Part shown: one piece after another, positions 1 to 10,996 of the stretch
Layout of the letters: each line of letters opens with the position of its first letter
Position numbering within the stretch: position 1 is the first letter of the stretch
Origin: Nocardia transvalensis
GTDB taxonomy: Bacteria; Actinomycetota; Actinomycetes; Mycobacteriales; Mycobacteriaceae
DNA: 64,000 nucleotides
Direction: 5' to 3'
Assembly (NCBI RefSeq): GCF_015477765.1
Contig: NZ_JADLQQ010000005.1
Span: forward strand, 310,001-374,000
Made by a program: the position numbers and the translations under genes
Notes under the pieces: model-generated
What the model saw: the letters and a program-made list of their open reading frames with translations, nothing else
Told to the model about the DNA's origin: nothing
Database searches by the model: none

Positions 1-2228
<2,228 letters not shown>

Positions 2229-2301
2229 GCTCGACAGCCTAGAACGTGCGCGACGAATCGGTCAGGATGCGGGGCGCGGAACGCCCTCACCCAGCGGGAT
2301 G

Positions 2302-2958
2302 TCAGCGGTCCGGAACCGGCCCGTCGTCGGGGCCGGGGGCGGCGATGTCGGTCTGTTCGGGCAGGAGTGGGACTATCGCGAACGCGCCCGCCGCGGCATC
2401 GGCCGGGAGCGCCTGGACGGCTCGAATACCGGTGTGGGAGGCCAACTCTCGGAGCCGGTCGAGGCGGCCGCGGACGACCAGGCCGACGGTGCAGGCGCAG
2501 CCCGCGCGCAGGCGCTCCGAGACGACCGCAGCGACGCGGGCGGAGCGTTCGTCGACCGGGTGAACGGCGGCCAGGGTGTTGGCGGCGGCCCGAGCGGACG
2601 CGACGGCGACGGCGTCGCCCGCGGGAACGGGGACGGCGAGGACCGGGGTGTACACGCGGTCGATCGGAACGTGGTGGAGCACCTGGGAGATCCGCAGGCC
2701 CCCGGCGTGGTCCGGGATGCGCTCCGGCGCGATGCCGACGGCGAAGGACACCAGCGCCCAGTGCTCGTCGGAGTCGGTTCCGGTCAGCGAATCTTTCGCC
2801 CGGTCGAGGTACTGCGCGACCGGCTCGCCCGTCTCCGGGCCGAGCCGGTCGGTGGTCACGACCGACGGGCGCGGCGGATACGCCCAGCCGAGCACCACGA
2901 TCACGACCGCGAGCACGGCAGCGGCGGCGACCAGCAGCGCAACCCGCCGCTCACGCAT
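2302..2958 (-). CDS. Membrane-anchored hypothetical protein of the lspA operon
   Basis: Unrecognised 218-residue protein. It starts MRERR and then has one hydrophobic helix (about residues 6-24), so it is probably anchored in the membrane with the rest outside. The exported part is Ala/Val rich, with no catalytic motif seen. The ATG at 2958 overlaps the end of the upstream pseudouridine synthase gene by 8 bp, which implies translational coupling and fixes the start. The last residues are Pro/Asp rich. It is the third gene of lspA-rluD-orf. Function unknown; a role in the envelope is only suggested by the neighbour lspA. Confidence 0.75.
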   Translation of the reverse strand: MRERRVALLVAAAAVLAVVIVVLGWAYPPRPSVVTTDRLGPETGEPVAQYLDRAKDSLTGTDSDEHWALVSFAVGIAPERIPDHAGGLRISQVLHHVPIDRVYTPVLAVPVPAGDAVAVASARAAANTLAAVHPVDERSARVAAVVSERLRAGCACTVGLVVRGRLDRLRELASHTGIRAVQALPADAAAGAFAIVPLLPEQTDIAAPGPDDGPVPDR

Positions 2959-3877
2959 GGCGCAGCACGTCCAGCGCATGCTCCAGATCCGCCGGATACT
3001 CGCTGGTGATCTCGACCCACCGGCCGTCGGCGGGATGCGCGAACCCGAGCGAGCGGGCGTGCAACCACTGCCGCTGCAGGCCGAGCCGCTCGGCCAGCTT
3101 GGGATCCGCGCCATAGGTCAGATCTCCGCAGCAGGGATGGCGGATGGCGGAGAAGTGCACGCGAATCTGATGGGTGCGGCCGGTCTCCAGGTGGATGTCG
3201 AGCAGGCTTGCGGCCTGGAACGCCTCGACGGTGTCGTAGTGGGTGACACTCGGGCGGCCGTCGGCGGTGACGGCGAACTTCCAATCGTTGCCGCGGGCCC
3301 GCCCGATCGGCGCGTCGATCGTGCCGCTGGACGGATCCGGATGCCCCTGCACCAGCGCGTGATAACGCTTGTCCACCGTGCGCTGCTTGAACGCCCGCTT
3401 GAGAACGGTGTACGCGTGTTCGGACTGCGCCACCACCATCACCCCGGACGTCCCCACGTCCAACCGGTGCACGATGCCCTGGCGTTCGTGCGCGCCCGAG
3501 GTCGAGATCCGATAGCCCATCGCGGCCAGCCCGCCCACAACGGTCGGACCGGACCAGCCCACACCCGTATGCGCGGCCACTCCGACCGGCTTGTCCACGG
3601 CCACGATGTCGTCGTCGGCGTAGAGGATCTTCATCCCCTCGACCGGAGTGGCCTCGACCGTCAGTTCCCGCTTGGGCTCGGGGAACTCCACCTCGAGCCA
3701 GGCGCCGGCCGCGAGCCGATCCGATTTGCCGACCGGCGCGCCATCGATCTGCACCGAGCCCTCCTCGGCGAGGGTGGCGACCGCGGTGCGCGACAACCCC
3801 AGTAGACGCGACAGCCCGGCGTCGACCCGCATGCCGTCGAGACCGTCGGGTACCGGCATGGCACGAGTCTCCCTCAT
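2951..3877 (-). CDS. rluD: RluD-type 23S rRNA pseudouridine synthase
   Basis: Cytoplasmic enzyme of the RsuA/RluD family that isomerises uridine to pseudouridine in RNA, 308 residues. An S4 RNA-binding domain covers about residues 16-65. The catalytic block HRLDVGTSGVMV holds the nucleophile Asp140, and the family motif GRTHQIRVH is present near residue 240. The ATG at 3877 overlaps the TGA of lspA in an ATGA, so this start is preferred over longer in-frame options. The lspA-rluD pairing is conserved in mycobacteria (Rv1539-Rv1540). The exact target uridine cannot be told from sequence. Confidence 0.93.
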   Translation of the reverse strand: MRETRAMPVPDGLDGMRVDAGLSRLLGLSRTAVATLAEEGSVQIDGAPVGKSDRLAAGAWLEVEFPEPKRELTVEATPVEGMKILYADDDIVAVDKPVGVAAHTGVGWSGPTVVGGLAAMGYRISTSGAHERQGIVHRLDVGTSGVMVVAQSEHAYTVLKRAFKQRTVDKRYHALVQGHPDPSSGTIDAPIGRARGNDWKFAVTADGRPSVTHYDTVEAFQAASLLDIHLETGRTHQIRVHFSAIRHPCCGDLTYGADPKLAERLGLQRQWLHARSLGFAHPADGRWVEITSEYPADLEHALDVLRHA

Positions 3878-4476
3878 GCGCCGGCCTCCGCCCCGTGATC
3901 GTCGCGGCCGGAACGGGTGCCGTCCGGTTCGAATCCGAACACGGTCAACACCACCAGCAGGATCGCCCCGCACACGATCGAGGAGTCGGCCACGTTGAAC
4001 ACCGGCCACCACTTGGTCACCGAGATGAAGTCGACCACATGCCCCTGCAGCGGACCGGGGGCCCGGAACAGCCGGTCGATCAGGTTGCCGACGGCGCCAC
4101 CGAGCACCAGGCCCAGACCGACCGCCCAGCCCACCGAGCGCAGCGAGCGACCGATCCGGATCACGCCCACGACGACGGCCGCCGCGATCAGGGTCAGCAG
4201 CCAGGTCATGCCGGTGGCCATGGAGAATGCGGCGCCCGGGTTGCGCACCAGGGTCAGCCGCACCACGTCGTCGATGATCGAAATGGGCTCACCGGGCTTC
4301 ATTTTCGCCACCACCAGGGCCTTGGTGCCCAGATCCAGGGCGAAGACAACGGCGGCGACCAGCAGCAGGGCGGGCAGACGGCGCGGGCGGACGGGTAGGC
4401 CCGGATCCCGGGGCGGCTCGTCGTGGTCATCGGTGTGCTGCTCGCGCTGCCGGTCGGTACTCACAGCAGACATCAT
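3874..4476 (-). CDS. lspA: Prolipoprotein signal peptidase II
   Basis: Aspartic membrane peptidase that removes the signal peptide from diacylated prolipoproteins. It is 200 residues with a charged N-terminal tail of about 35 residues and four hydrophobic helices. The catalytic pair is visible as Asp134 in GNLIDR and Asp164 in FNVADS. Two in-frame ATGs lie at 4476 and 4473, and either can be the start. It heads the operon with rluD through an ATGA overlap. Substrates are plentiful: several lipobox proteins are encoded in this window (4598, 5527, 10897, 52362). Confidence 0.96.
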   Translation of the reverse strand: MMSAVSTDRQREQHTDDHDEPPRDPGLPVRPRRLPALLLVAAVVFALDLGTKALVVAKMKPGEPISIIDDVVRLTLVRNPGAAFSMATGMTWLLTLIAAAVVVGVIRIGRSLRSVGWAVGLGLVLGGAVGNLIDRLFRAPGPLQGHVVDFISVTKWWPVFNVADSSIVCGAILLVVLTVFGFEPDGTRSGRDDHGAEAGA

Positions 4477-4584
4477 CCCTTATAGAGATAGCGGCCCCGT
4501 CGCTCGGCGTTCACGCCGCCCCTCGCCGGCGCTCGGGGCCACCGTGCGCGCAGCGCGTCCCAGCTGATTTTCAGGAACCGGTCG

Positions 4585-4590
4585 TACCCT
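4585..4590 (+). promoter_or_regulatory. Candidate -10 element of a leaderless promoter
   Basis: TACCCT fits the actinobacterial TANNNT -10 pattern and ends 7 nt before the GTG at 4598, the spacing expected if transcription starts at the start codon itself. No Shine-Dalgarno sequence precedes that GTG, which supports a leaderless transcript. Confidence 0.5.
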
Positions 4591-4597
4591 GTTCGGC

Positions 4598-5539
4598 GTG
4601 ACGGTGTTGTCTTCCCTATCCCTGCGATCCGCCCGCTCGGGTCTCTTACTGGTGGTGCTCGCGGTCGCACTGTCGACGCTGGGCGTCGGCTGCGGTGACA
4701 GCACGGAATCCGCCGGTGATGCCGAGGTGGAGCCGTCCGGATCCGGTCGGGAAGTCACCATGCCCATCGCGGCGGCGGTGACGACCGTCGTGCAGCCGGG
4801 TGACGAACCGCGCTCGCTGCTGCGCCCGGCGATCGGCCCCGGCACCGCGCAGCAGGTGACGCTGCGCACCGATCATCGCATCGAACAGCAGATCAACGAC
4901 CAGCCGATGCGGGACTCCTCGCCGCCGTCGGTGACGATTCCGCTGACCGCGCGGACCGGTCAGGACGGCGTCGATCTGACCCTGGGCACGGTCACCTCCA
5001 CCGATCCGACCCTGGCCCAGCAGCTGCTGTCGGCCAACGGTTCGCGCGCCGGCTTCGAGATCAGCGACTTGGGCGCGGTCACGGCGCTGCGGCTGGCGCC
5101 CAAGCCCGCCACCCCCGACACCGCCCGCGCCGCCCTGGAGCAGGCCTTCTATCAGGCCGTGTACCAGTCGATCACGCTGCCGAACGAACCGGTGGGCGAG
5201 GGCGCGGTGTGGACGGTGCGCCAGCAGGTGTCCGGCGGGGTGATGCTCGATCAGGTGACGACGGCCACGCTGACCGAACGCGACGGCAACCGGTTGACCA
5301 TCGAGTTGAACGTGACGCAGAAGCCGCGGTCGATGGTGTGGAACCTGCCCAACAACGCCGCGTCGCTCGACATCGTCGACTACCTGATGCAGGGCACCGG
5401 CACGATCACGGTGGATCTGGGTCTGCCGCTGCCGGTTTCGGGCTCGGTCACCATCGGCGGGCGCCAGGCCTATCGGGATCCGAACACCTCCGTGGTGCTG
5501 CGGCAGAAGATCAGCACCCAGGTGCAATGGGACGAGTGA
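4598..5539 (+). CDS. Secreted lipoprotein, possible DUF6263 family
   Basis: 313-residue exported protein. The N-terminus has a basic segment, a hydrophobic core and a lipobox-like LGVGC with the acylated Cys at residue 32. A linker rich in Ser/Glu/Gly follows, then a beta-rich extracellular domain with no catalytic motif seen. The general layout recalls actinobacterial DUF6263-type lipoproteins, but that assignment is tentative. The GTG start has no SD but a -10 element 7 nt upstream. The stop overlaps the next lipoprotein gene, so the two are probably one operon, facing away from lspA, the enzyme that would process both. Confidence 0.82.
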   Translation: MTVLSSLSLRSARSGLLLVVLAVALSTLGVGCGDSTESAGDAEVEPSGSGREVTMPIAAAVTTVVQPGDEPRSLLRPAIGPGTAQQVTLRTDHRIEQQINDQPMRDSSPPSVTIPLTARTGQDGVDLTLGTVTSTDPTLAQQLLSANGSRAGFEISDLGAVTALRLAPKPATPDTARAALEQAFYQAVYQSITLPNEPVGEGAVWTVRQQVSGGVMLDQVTTATLTERDGNRLTIELNVTQKPRSMVWNLPNNAASLDIVDYLMQGTGTITVDLGLPLPVSGSVTIGGRQAYRDPNTSVVLRQKISTQVQWDE

Positions 5540-6237
5540 AGCACGCCGGGTGGCTGCTGGCGGGTGTGGTCGCCTGCGCGGGATGCGGCTCGCAGCAGCA
5601 GGATTCGCTGCCCGGGTTCGGGCCGGCGGTGACGCCCGCGCCCGTCTCGGCGCCCGCGGTCACCGATTCGGCCGCGCTGCAGGCTCGTTTGCTGACCGCG
5701 GCCGATCTGCCGCCGGGGTACACCCGGCTCGACGACGCCGCACCGGGTAACGGGCCGCAGCAGCCGGCGGACCGGTCGCGCACCGACCCCGCCTCGTGCG
5801 CGAAAGTGCTCGCGCCCGTGGGTGATCAGGCCTCCGGTGCCAGTGCGCGTGGGGCCGTGCACTATTCGACGCCGGATTTCGCCGGGATCGATATCGATAT
5901 CGCGAGCTATCCGAACGGTGGTGCGGCCCAGGCCTTCTCCACCGTGCAGAATCTCGTGCGGCAGTGCGGGAAGTATTCGGGCACCGATGCCGACGGCACC
6001 GCGATGGACTACCGGACGGGCGGGCTGGATCAGCCGAAGGCCGGGGACGCCTCCACCTCTTTTCAGGTGCACACCACCAGCGAGGGCGTGACGCTGTACA
6101 CGGCGGCGACGGTGGTGTTGGTCGGCAGCAGTGTCGTGCAGATCGCCGAGAGCGCGCCCACCCCGATCGATCCGGCCACGTTGCGGGATCTGACCGCCAA
6201 ACAGGTGATGCGCCTGCAGGGCGTCCTCGGGCCGTGA
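5527..6237 (+). CDS. Secreted lipoprotein, sensor-domain-like
   Basis: Exported lipoprotein of about 236 residues with signal peptide and lipobox ACAGC, then a Pro/Ala-rich linker and a compact domain containing LTAADLPPGYTRLDD, an opening motif common in nocardial and mycobacterial surface lipoproteins of unknown role. The gene overlaps the previous one. Either the ATG at 5527 or the in-frame GTG at 5536, which forms a GTGA with the upstream stop, may be used; the mature protein is the same. No enzymatic residues recognised. Confidence 0.8.
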   Translation: MGRVKHAGWLLAGVVACAGCGSQQQDSLPGFGPAVTPAPVSAPAVTDSAALQARLLTAADLPPGYTRLDDAAPGNGPQQPADRSRTDPASCAKVLAPVGDQASGASARGAVHYSTPDFAGIDIDIASYPNGGAAQAFSTVQNLVRQCGKYSGTDADGTAMDYRTGGLDQPKAGDASTSFQVHTTSEGVTLYTAATVVLVGSSVVQIAESAPTPIDPATLRDLTAKQVMRLQGVLGP

Positions 6238-6467
6238 TGCGGGGGGGTGTGAGCAGGCGGGCGGCCCGCCAAAAAATCGGATGCATCCCTCACGGGGCCG
6301 CTGCTACGGTTCTCCGCATGTCGACTTTGTTCTCCTGAGCGCGATCCCGCGCCCCGCCCGGTGCCTTCTCGGCCCGAGGCGTCCGAATCCCTTGCCGTTC
6401 CCCGGCATTCGATCTCGGCCGGCCGCTGCCGGTGAGTCGGCCACACATACCCTCAGGAGGGCCACCC

Positions 6468-6692
6468 ATGCCTGCTTCGCACGATACTTCCCACCGCACC
6501 GCATTCACCCTCGCCGCCCCCGCCTCGACGCGAGTACCAACCGAGGAGGCATCCACCCTGTCCCGTCGCGAACGCCGCCGCAAGGCCTCCGACCGATCCC
6601 AACCGACCGACAACCCCTTCACCGGCAAGATCACCAACCCCGGCCGCCCAGCAATCCCACCCCGCCGATTCAACAACTACCGCCGCGGCTGA
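6468..6692 (+). CDS. Small basic hypothetical protein
   Basis: 74-residue protein, short but well supported. A perfect AGGAGG at 6455-6460 sits 7 nt before the ATG at 6468. The N-terminal half is Ser/Thr/Pro rich. The C-terminal half is strongly basic (LSRRERRRKASDRS, then PPRRFNNYRRG at the end), which suggests nucleic-acid or membrane-surface contact, though no family is recognised. A mini-ORF (MSTLFS, start 6318) precedes it and could be a leader peptide. The stop codon is followed at once by palindrome 6693-6715. Confidence 0.6.
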   Translation: MPASHDTSHRTAFTLAAPASTRVPTEEASTLSRRERRRKASDRSQPTDNPFTGKITNPGRPAIPPRRFNNYRRG

Positions 6693-6715
6693 CCCCGGCG
6701 AAAAGCACGCCGGGG
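6693..6715 (+). repeat. Palindrome family A, copy 1, terminator-like
   Basis: CCCCGGCG and CGCCGGGG form an 8-bp stem around AAAAGCA. It begins at the first base after the TGA of the 74-residue ORF. The core CCGGCSAAAAGCAYGCCGG recurs at 6931-6955, 41070-41092 and 54344-54366, each time in the sense orientation of the adjoining gene. There is no U-tract. Confidence 0.75.
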
Positions 6716-6926
6716 AAGTAGGAGGGAACGCACCCCGGGCAATAGGGGGAACCCACGCCGGGACACGAGAGGGAACCCACGCCGGGGAGAGAACGCACGC
6801 CGGGGGACGTAAGACAGAACGCGCGGGGGAACTATGGGGCACCCACGCCGGGCTGCAAATGGTTGCCCGGCGTGCGGAGCAAGCCTCGTTCCCGTCGTTC
6901 CGGCGTGCGGAGCCAGCCTCGTTCCC
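6716..6926. repeat. Degenerate tandem repeats in a convergent intergenic space
   Basis: About 210 bp with no gene. It is built of decayed units such as GGGAACCCACGCCGGG (6719-6800) and GTTCCGGCGTGCGGAGC (two copies, about 6865-6915). They resemble the arms of the palindromes that bound the region on both sides. Confidence 0.7.
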
Positions 6927-6959
6927 CGTCGTTCCGGCGTGCTTTTGGCCGGAACGACG
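6927..6959 (-). terminator. Palindrome family A, copy 2, behind the arabinosyltransferase gene
   Basis: CGTCGTTCCGGC and GCCGGAACGACG make a perfect 12-bp stem with a 9-nt loop, 4 nt beyond the stop codon of the minus-strand gene that ends at 6964. On that strand the loop reads CAAAAGCAC, the family A core. It is a strong hairpin without a U-tract. Confidence 0.7.
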
Positions 6960-6963
6960 GGGG

Positions 6964-9900
6964 CTACCAGTTGGTGTTGATGTGGCCCGGGTTCCACCAA
7001 CCCGTGTGGGTTTCCTGGGTGACCGTGGGGACTGCCGGGGTGGCGGTGGGGTCGATGGGGGTGAGTTTTTGGAGTTCGCCCCAGTCTTGGCGCCAGGCGT
7101 GGTTCAGGTAGGTGGCCAGGGTTTGGGAGTGCAGGAGTTGCTGGCTCCAGCCGAGGGGGCCGCCGCCGTCGTGGCTTTCCCACAGGTTGGTGTCGTGGGC
7201 GCCGCCACGGTCGGGGAGGATGCGCCAGGCCGGGATCTGGGCGATGCCGTCTTTGTGGTCGTACGGGCGCTGGCACGGGAACTGCAGGCCCACCGCCCAA
7301 TCCAGCAGCACCGGGCTGTGCGAGCCGATCAGGTCGTTGACCGTGCGGGTCTGCGGGACGCGCGGCGGGGTCAGCGCCAGCCACTGGCCCGGGTCCAGGC
7401 TGCGGGCGCCGGCCACGATGCGAACCACATCGGCCTGTGCGGGAATCTGATCGAGCGGCACCCGCAGGTTCCGCCACGACGGCGCCGGGCCGATATCGAT
7501 CGGGGTGACCCGGCCCAGCGGCCGCGCACTGGTCGCGGAATCGGTTGTGCCGTACTCGAGTTCCACCGACTGCCCGGGCGTGACCACGCCGTCCTTGTCG
7601 ACCGAGCGGATGCGTCCGGCCGCGGCGATCGCCACGATCCCGCTGCGATCGCCCGACGCGGGCAGGCGGTACCACCCGGTGGTCAGATCGGCCGTGCCCG
7701 GGTGTCCCGCGGTGCCGAGTTCGGGCGTGGTCGCGGAGTCCAGCCCGAACGGCAGTGGCAGGCCACCGGTTTGGGTGCCGCTGTCACCACCGGGCTTGTT
7801 GTTGAAGGCATTGGCGATACTGCTGCCGTTGTTCGGTTCGCCGTCCGGCGTGAGATCTCCGACGCCGCCCGGCACGAAGCCGGTGGCCTCGGCGGCGAAG
7901 GTGCCGAAGGCATCACCGGTCAGCGGCGCCAGCATCGAGGCGTTCGGATCGGTTTCGACCAGCACATCGTTGGCCAGCCCGCACGGCTTACCCAGTACGG
8001 CATTGATATTCGACTTGGCCAGCGAGAACGCCGGATACTGCGAGACGGCGCCCTTGGCGAACGAGCCCACCTCGAAGACCACCAGCAGCGCCGCCGCCAC
8101 CGTCAGCGGCGGAATCTTGGCCAGCCGCCAGGCCCGGGGCGAAACACGATGCGGCGTACCGGGTTCCGGAGCGCGCACATGCCACCACGCGGCCAGCGCC
8201 AGGAACACCCCGGCGGCCGCCAGGAACACCAGGTACAGCCCGAAGCCGTGGAACGACGGCGGCTTGTCGTGCCACGGGACGCCGAAACTGGAAATCCACC
8301 ACCATTCGTTGACGCTGGTGAAGATCTGGGCGAGCACCAGCGAGACCACGGCCGCGAACAGCGCGCGATTGCGCGGCGACCGCATCACGCGCGGGCCGAC
8401 CGCGACGGCGGTCAGCACCGCCAGCGATCCCGCCAGCCCGGCGTAGATGCCGTTGTGATGCGTGAACTTGGTCGGCGCGAGCGCCATCAACAGCATCGCG
8501 CCGAAGGTGATGCCGAGCAGCCGTTTGGCGGGCCCGGATGCGGTGAACGGGATGCGCCCGCCCTTGCGCAACAGCACGAAGACGCACACCAGCAGGCCCA
8601 GCCACATGGCGACCATGCCGAACCGGCGCGCGATCGACCCGTCGGCGGTGGGCATGAACAGCCACTGATAGGCCAGATAGTCGTTGTACCAGGGATCCGC
8701 CGGTCCGACCGCATTGTGCACGCGCTTCATCTCGAACATCGCCGACAGCGGCTGGACGCCGAACATGCACACCAGCATCACCGTCCCGGCCGCGGCGAGC
8801 GGGGCGACCAGCGCACCGTAGCCGCGCACCCATGCCCACCAGGAAATCGGCGCTCCCCCATGGGAATCCGCGCCCGCAAGCTCCCGGGCCCGGGCAATCC
8901 CGCTCCGCACCGCCGTCCGCATCCCCGCGATCAACGGCGCCAGGCAGATCAGACCCGACGGTGCCGCGGTGAAGCTGAAGGCGGCGATCACGATCGCGAT
9001 CGCATAGGGCAGCAGCCGCCGTGTCGCAATGGCGCGCTCGACGAAGCACCAGGTGAGCAGCACGCAGACCGCGATCACCGGCTCCGGGCGCAGGCCGTTG
9101 TTGTAGGGCAGCCAAACCGCTAGAAAGCCCAGCGCACCGGTCCACACCGCGACCCTGTCGTGCCGCACGGCCACGCCCAGGCGCGGGATCACCTCGCGGC
9201 TCAGCGCCAACCAGGTGATGACGCCCGCCAGCAGCGTCGGCAACCGCACCCACGGACTGGCCGTGCTGATCTCGGCCATATGCGCGATCACGTCGTACGG
9301 CGGTGTGCCGACCGGGTTTTCGGGCACGCCGAAGAAGCGGAAGTAGTTGGCCATGTAGCCCGAGACCAGCGACGCGCGGGCCATGCCGAACTGGTAGCCG
9401 TCATCGGAGGTGGTGGAGCCGATGAAATGCCACACCACCAGCGTCGCGAGCACCACCGCGTCCACGCCGGTGAACCGCCGCCACCGCTGCGGCACCCACC
9501 GCCGCACCCGGTGCCCATCGAGCAGGTCGAGACGATGCAGGGCGAACAGCGCGATCAGCGTGAACACCACGGCCAGGACCGAGGCGGCGCGCTTGAGGAA
9601 GGTCGGAGTGACCGAGAAGCGGCTGTCCACCTGGGCGCTCACGCGCGCACCCTCGGCACCGGTCAGATCGCTGAACACACCCACCAGCTGCGGCCGGTAA
9701 TCACCGTGCAGCTCAACGGGTTTCACCCCCGCACCGGAGACGGTGGTGGAGGAGATATCGGAGTGCACGGTGAGGGCGCCGTCGGCGAGCCGGTCGAGCG
9801 GGACGCTCAGCAGCGCCTGGTTGCGCAGCACCACCTCGAGCTGGGCGGGCTTATCGTCCTGCGCGGGCCGCACGCGCGCGACGAAACCGTAGTGCTCCAG

Positions 9901-10272
9901 GTCGGGCGCCCCGTTGGGCAGGGTCGAGGCGACGATCCCGCCGCCCGCGCTCAGCTGCGCCGCGGCACGGCCCGGAATCGTCGCGTCGAAGGTCAACGGC
10001 GCATAGCCGATCAGCGGCGCGGTGATGCTGCGGGTCGAATCCTGTTGCGGCCACGACAGTGTCGTGTGATCGACGCGAACCGGCAGCAGCGGCACGGCAA
10101 CGGCGCACAGCGCGGCGAGCAGTCCGGCGAGGAAGGCCACCGGCTTGGCCCAGTTCCCCCGACGTGTGCCGGTGATCCCGGGTTTCTCGCCTGCCGCGGA
10201 CGTCTCGTCCGCCCTCACCATCGTGTCGGTCACGGGGGCCGATCGTAGCGTGACGCTTTCGTGACCGGCCAA
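6964..10272 (-). CDS. Emb-family arabinosyltransferase
   Basis: GT53 membrane enzyme that transfers arabinofuranose from decaprenyl-phosphoarabinose onto arabinogalactan or lipoarabinomannan; this family is the ethambutol target. 1102 residues, the usual Emb size. Features in order: an N-terminal membrane helix (about 42-65), an extracytoplasmic beta domain, the catalytic DD motif in TTSDDGYQ at Asp290/Asp291, about a dozen further membrane helices, and a long C-terminal carbohydrate-binding region ending GHINTNW. EmbA, EmbB and EmbC cannot be told apart here because the gene is not in an emb cluster. The start may instead be the GTG at 10233 or the ATG at 10221. A hairpin follows its stop. 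Confidence 0.92.
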   Translation of the reverse strand: MAGHESVTLRSAPVTDTMVRADETSAAGEKPGITGTRRGNWAKPVAFLAGLLAALCAVAVPLLPVRVDHTTLSWPQQDSTRSITAPLIGYAPLTFDATIPGRAAAQLSAGGGIVASTLPNGAPDLEHYGFVARVRPAQDDKPAQLEVVLRNQALLSVPLDRLADGALTVHSDISSTTVSGAGVKPVELHGDYRPQLVGVFSDLTGAEGARVSAQVDSRFSVTPTFLKRAASVLAVVFTLIALFALHRLDLLDGHRVRRWVPQRWRRFTGVDAVVLATLVVWHFIGSTTSDDGYQFGMARASLVSGYMANYFRFFGVPENPVGTPPYDVIAHMAEISTASPWVRLPTLLAGVITWLALSREVIPRLGVAVRHDRVAVWTGALGFLAVWLPYNNGLRPEPVIAVCVLLTWCFVERAIATRRLLPYAIAIVIAAFSFTAAPSGLICLAPLIAGMRTAVRSGIARARELAGADSHGGAPISWWAWVRGYGALVAPLAAAGTVMLVCMFGVQPLSAMFEMKRVHNAVGPADPWYNDYLAYQWLFMPTADGSIARRFGMVAMWLGLLVCVFVLLRKGGRIPFTASGPAKRLLGITFGAMLLMALAPTKFTHHNGIYAGLAGSLAVLTAVAVGPRVMRSPRNRALFAAVVSLVLAQIFTSVNEWWWISSFGVPWHDKPPSFHGFGLYLVFLAAAGVFLALAAWWHVRAPEPGTPHRVSPRAWRLAKIPPLTVAAALLVVFEVGSFAKGAVSQYPAFSLAKSNINAVLGKPCGLANDVLVETDPNASMLAPLTGDAFGTFAAEATGFVPGGVGDLTPDGEPNNGSSIANAFNNKPGGDSGTQTGGLPLPFGLDSATTPELGTAGHPGTADLTTGWYRLPASGDRSGIVAIAAAGRIRSVDKDGVVTPGQSVELEYGTTDSATSARPLGRVTPIDIGPAPSWRNLRVPLDQIPAQADVVRIVAGARSLDPGQWLALTPPRVPQTRTVNDLIGSHSPVLLDWAVGLQFPCQRPYDHKDGIAQIPAWRILPDRGGAHDTNLWESHDGGGPLGWSQQLLHSQTLATYLNHAWRQDWGELQKLTPIDPTATPAVPTVTQETHTGWWNPGHINTNW

Positions 10273-10333
10273 ATCGTCCCGCGATTCTCAGCCTCCGCTT
10301 AGACTCGCCGGTCTGTTCCGGATGGAAACGGCA

Positions 10334-10368
10334 GCGGCCGGCATCCGTGCCATCCGGATGCCGGCCGC
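10334..10368 (-). terminator. Hairpin terminator of the MTB12-like gene
   Basis: GCGGCCGGCATCC (10334-10346) pairs perfectly with GGATGCCGGCCGC (10356-10368), a 13-bp stem with a 9-nt loop. It lies 16 bp past the stop codon at 10385 and upstream of the arabinosyltransferase start. No U-run, as usual in actinomycetes. Confidence 0.75.
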
Positions 10369-10384
10369 GTCGGGAACACGACTG

Positions 10385-10897
10385 TCAGCTGCAGGCGGGC
10401 GACTGCTGCCCGAGGTTCTGCAGGCCGGCGCACGCCCAGCTCTTCTGCAGCTTCCACTTGCCGTCCTGGGCGATGAACGGCACGTCGGCCTCGGTGGGCG
10501 CGGCGTTGTTGACCGAGAAGTTCACCTTCGCGGTCAGCTGGTCACCCAGCTGCTGCACGTTGGTGATGTCGATCTTGGCGTTGTTCTCCTGGTACGCCTT
10601 GACCAGCTTCTTGATCATGTCGGGATCCTTCTGCAGCGCCTCCTCGCCGTCCTCGAGGTACTGCACCTTCTGTGCGTCCGGCACGTTCGGGTCCAGCGTC
10701 TGCTGCAGTTCCTGGTTCAGCTCCGCGACGGTCGGCGCCGGCGGGACGTTCTCCGCCGTGGTGGCCGACGCGCTGGTCGTCGCCTTCGTGGGCGTGCTGT
10801 CGGACTTCTTGTCGCCGTTACCGCAGGCCGACATGCCGAGCGCCGCCACCACGGCCAGGGTGGCGACCGCGATGCGTCCAGTCATCTGAAGCTTCAA
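10385..10897 (-). CDS. Lipoprotein with MTB12-like C-terminal domain
   Basis: 170-residue lipoprotein resembling the low-molecular-weight secreted antigen MTB12 (Rv2376c). Signal peptide, then lipobox LGMSAC, a Thr/Ser/Ala linker and a domain containing TLDPNVPDAQKVQYLEDGE and PFIAQDGKWKLQKSWAC, which match the MTB12 pattern of DPNV and FVNQGGW. The start is most likely TTG at 10897: an AGGA lies 6 nt upstream of it, whereas the ATG at 10885 has the SD too far away. Two C-terminal Cys could form a disulfide. Function unknown. Confidence 0.83.
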   Translation of the reverse strand: MKLQMTGRIAVATLAVVAALGMSACGNGDKKSDSTPTKATTSASATTAENVPPAPTVAELNQELQQTLDPNVPDAQKVQYLEDGEEALQKDPDMIKKLVKAYQENNAKIDITNVQQLGDQLTAKVNFSVNNAAPTEADVPFIAQDGKWKLQKSWACAGLQNLGQQSPACS

Positions 10898-10996
10898 TGC
10901 TCGTCCTTTACGTTCGAGTTGGTCTGTTCCGTGCACGTGACAGCTACCACCCGACCGGCAGCGCTGCACGAGTGGCCTCACGCTACCCGCCAAAAT

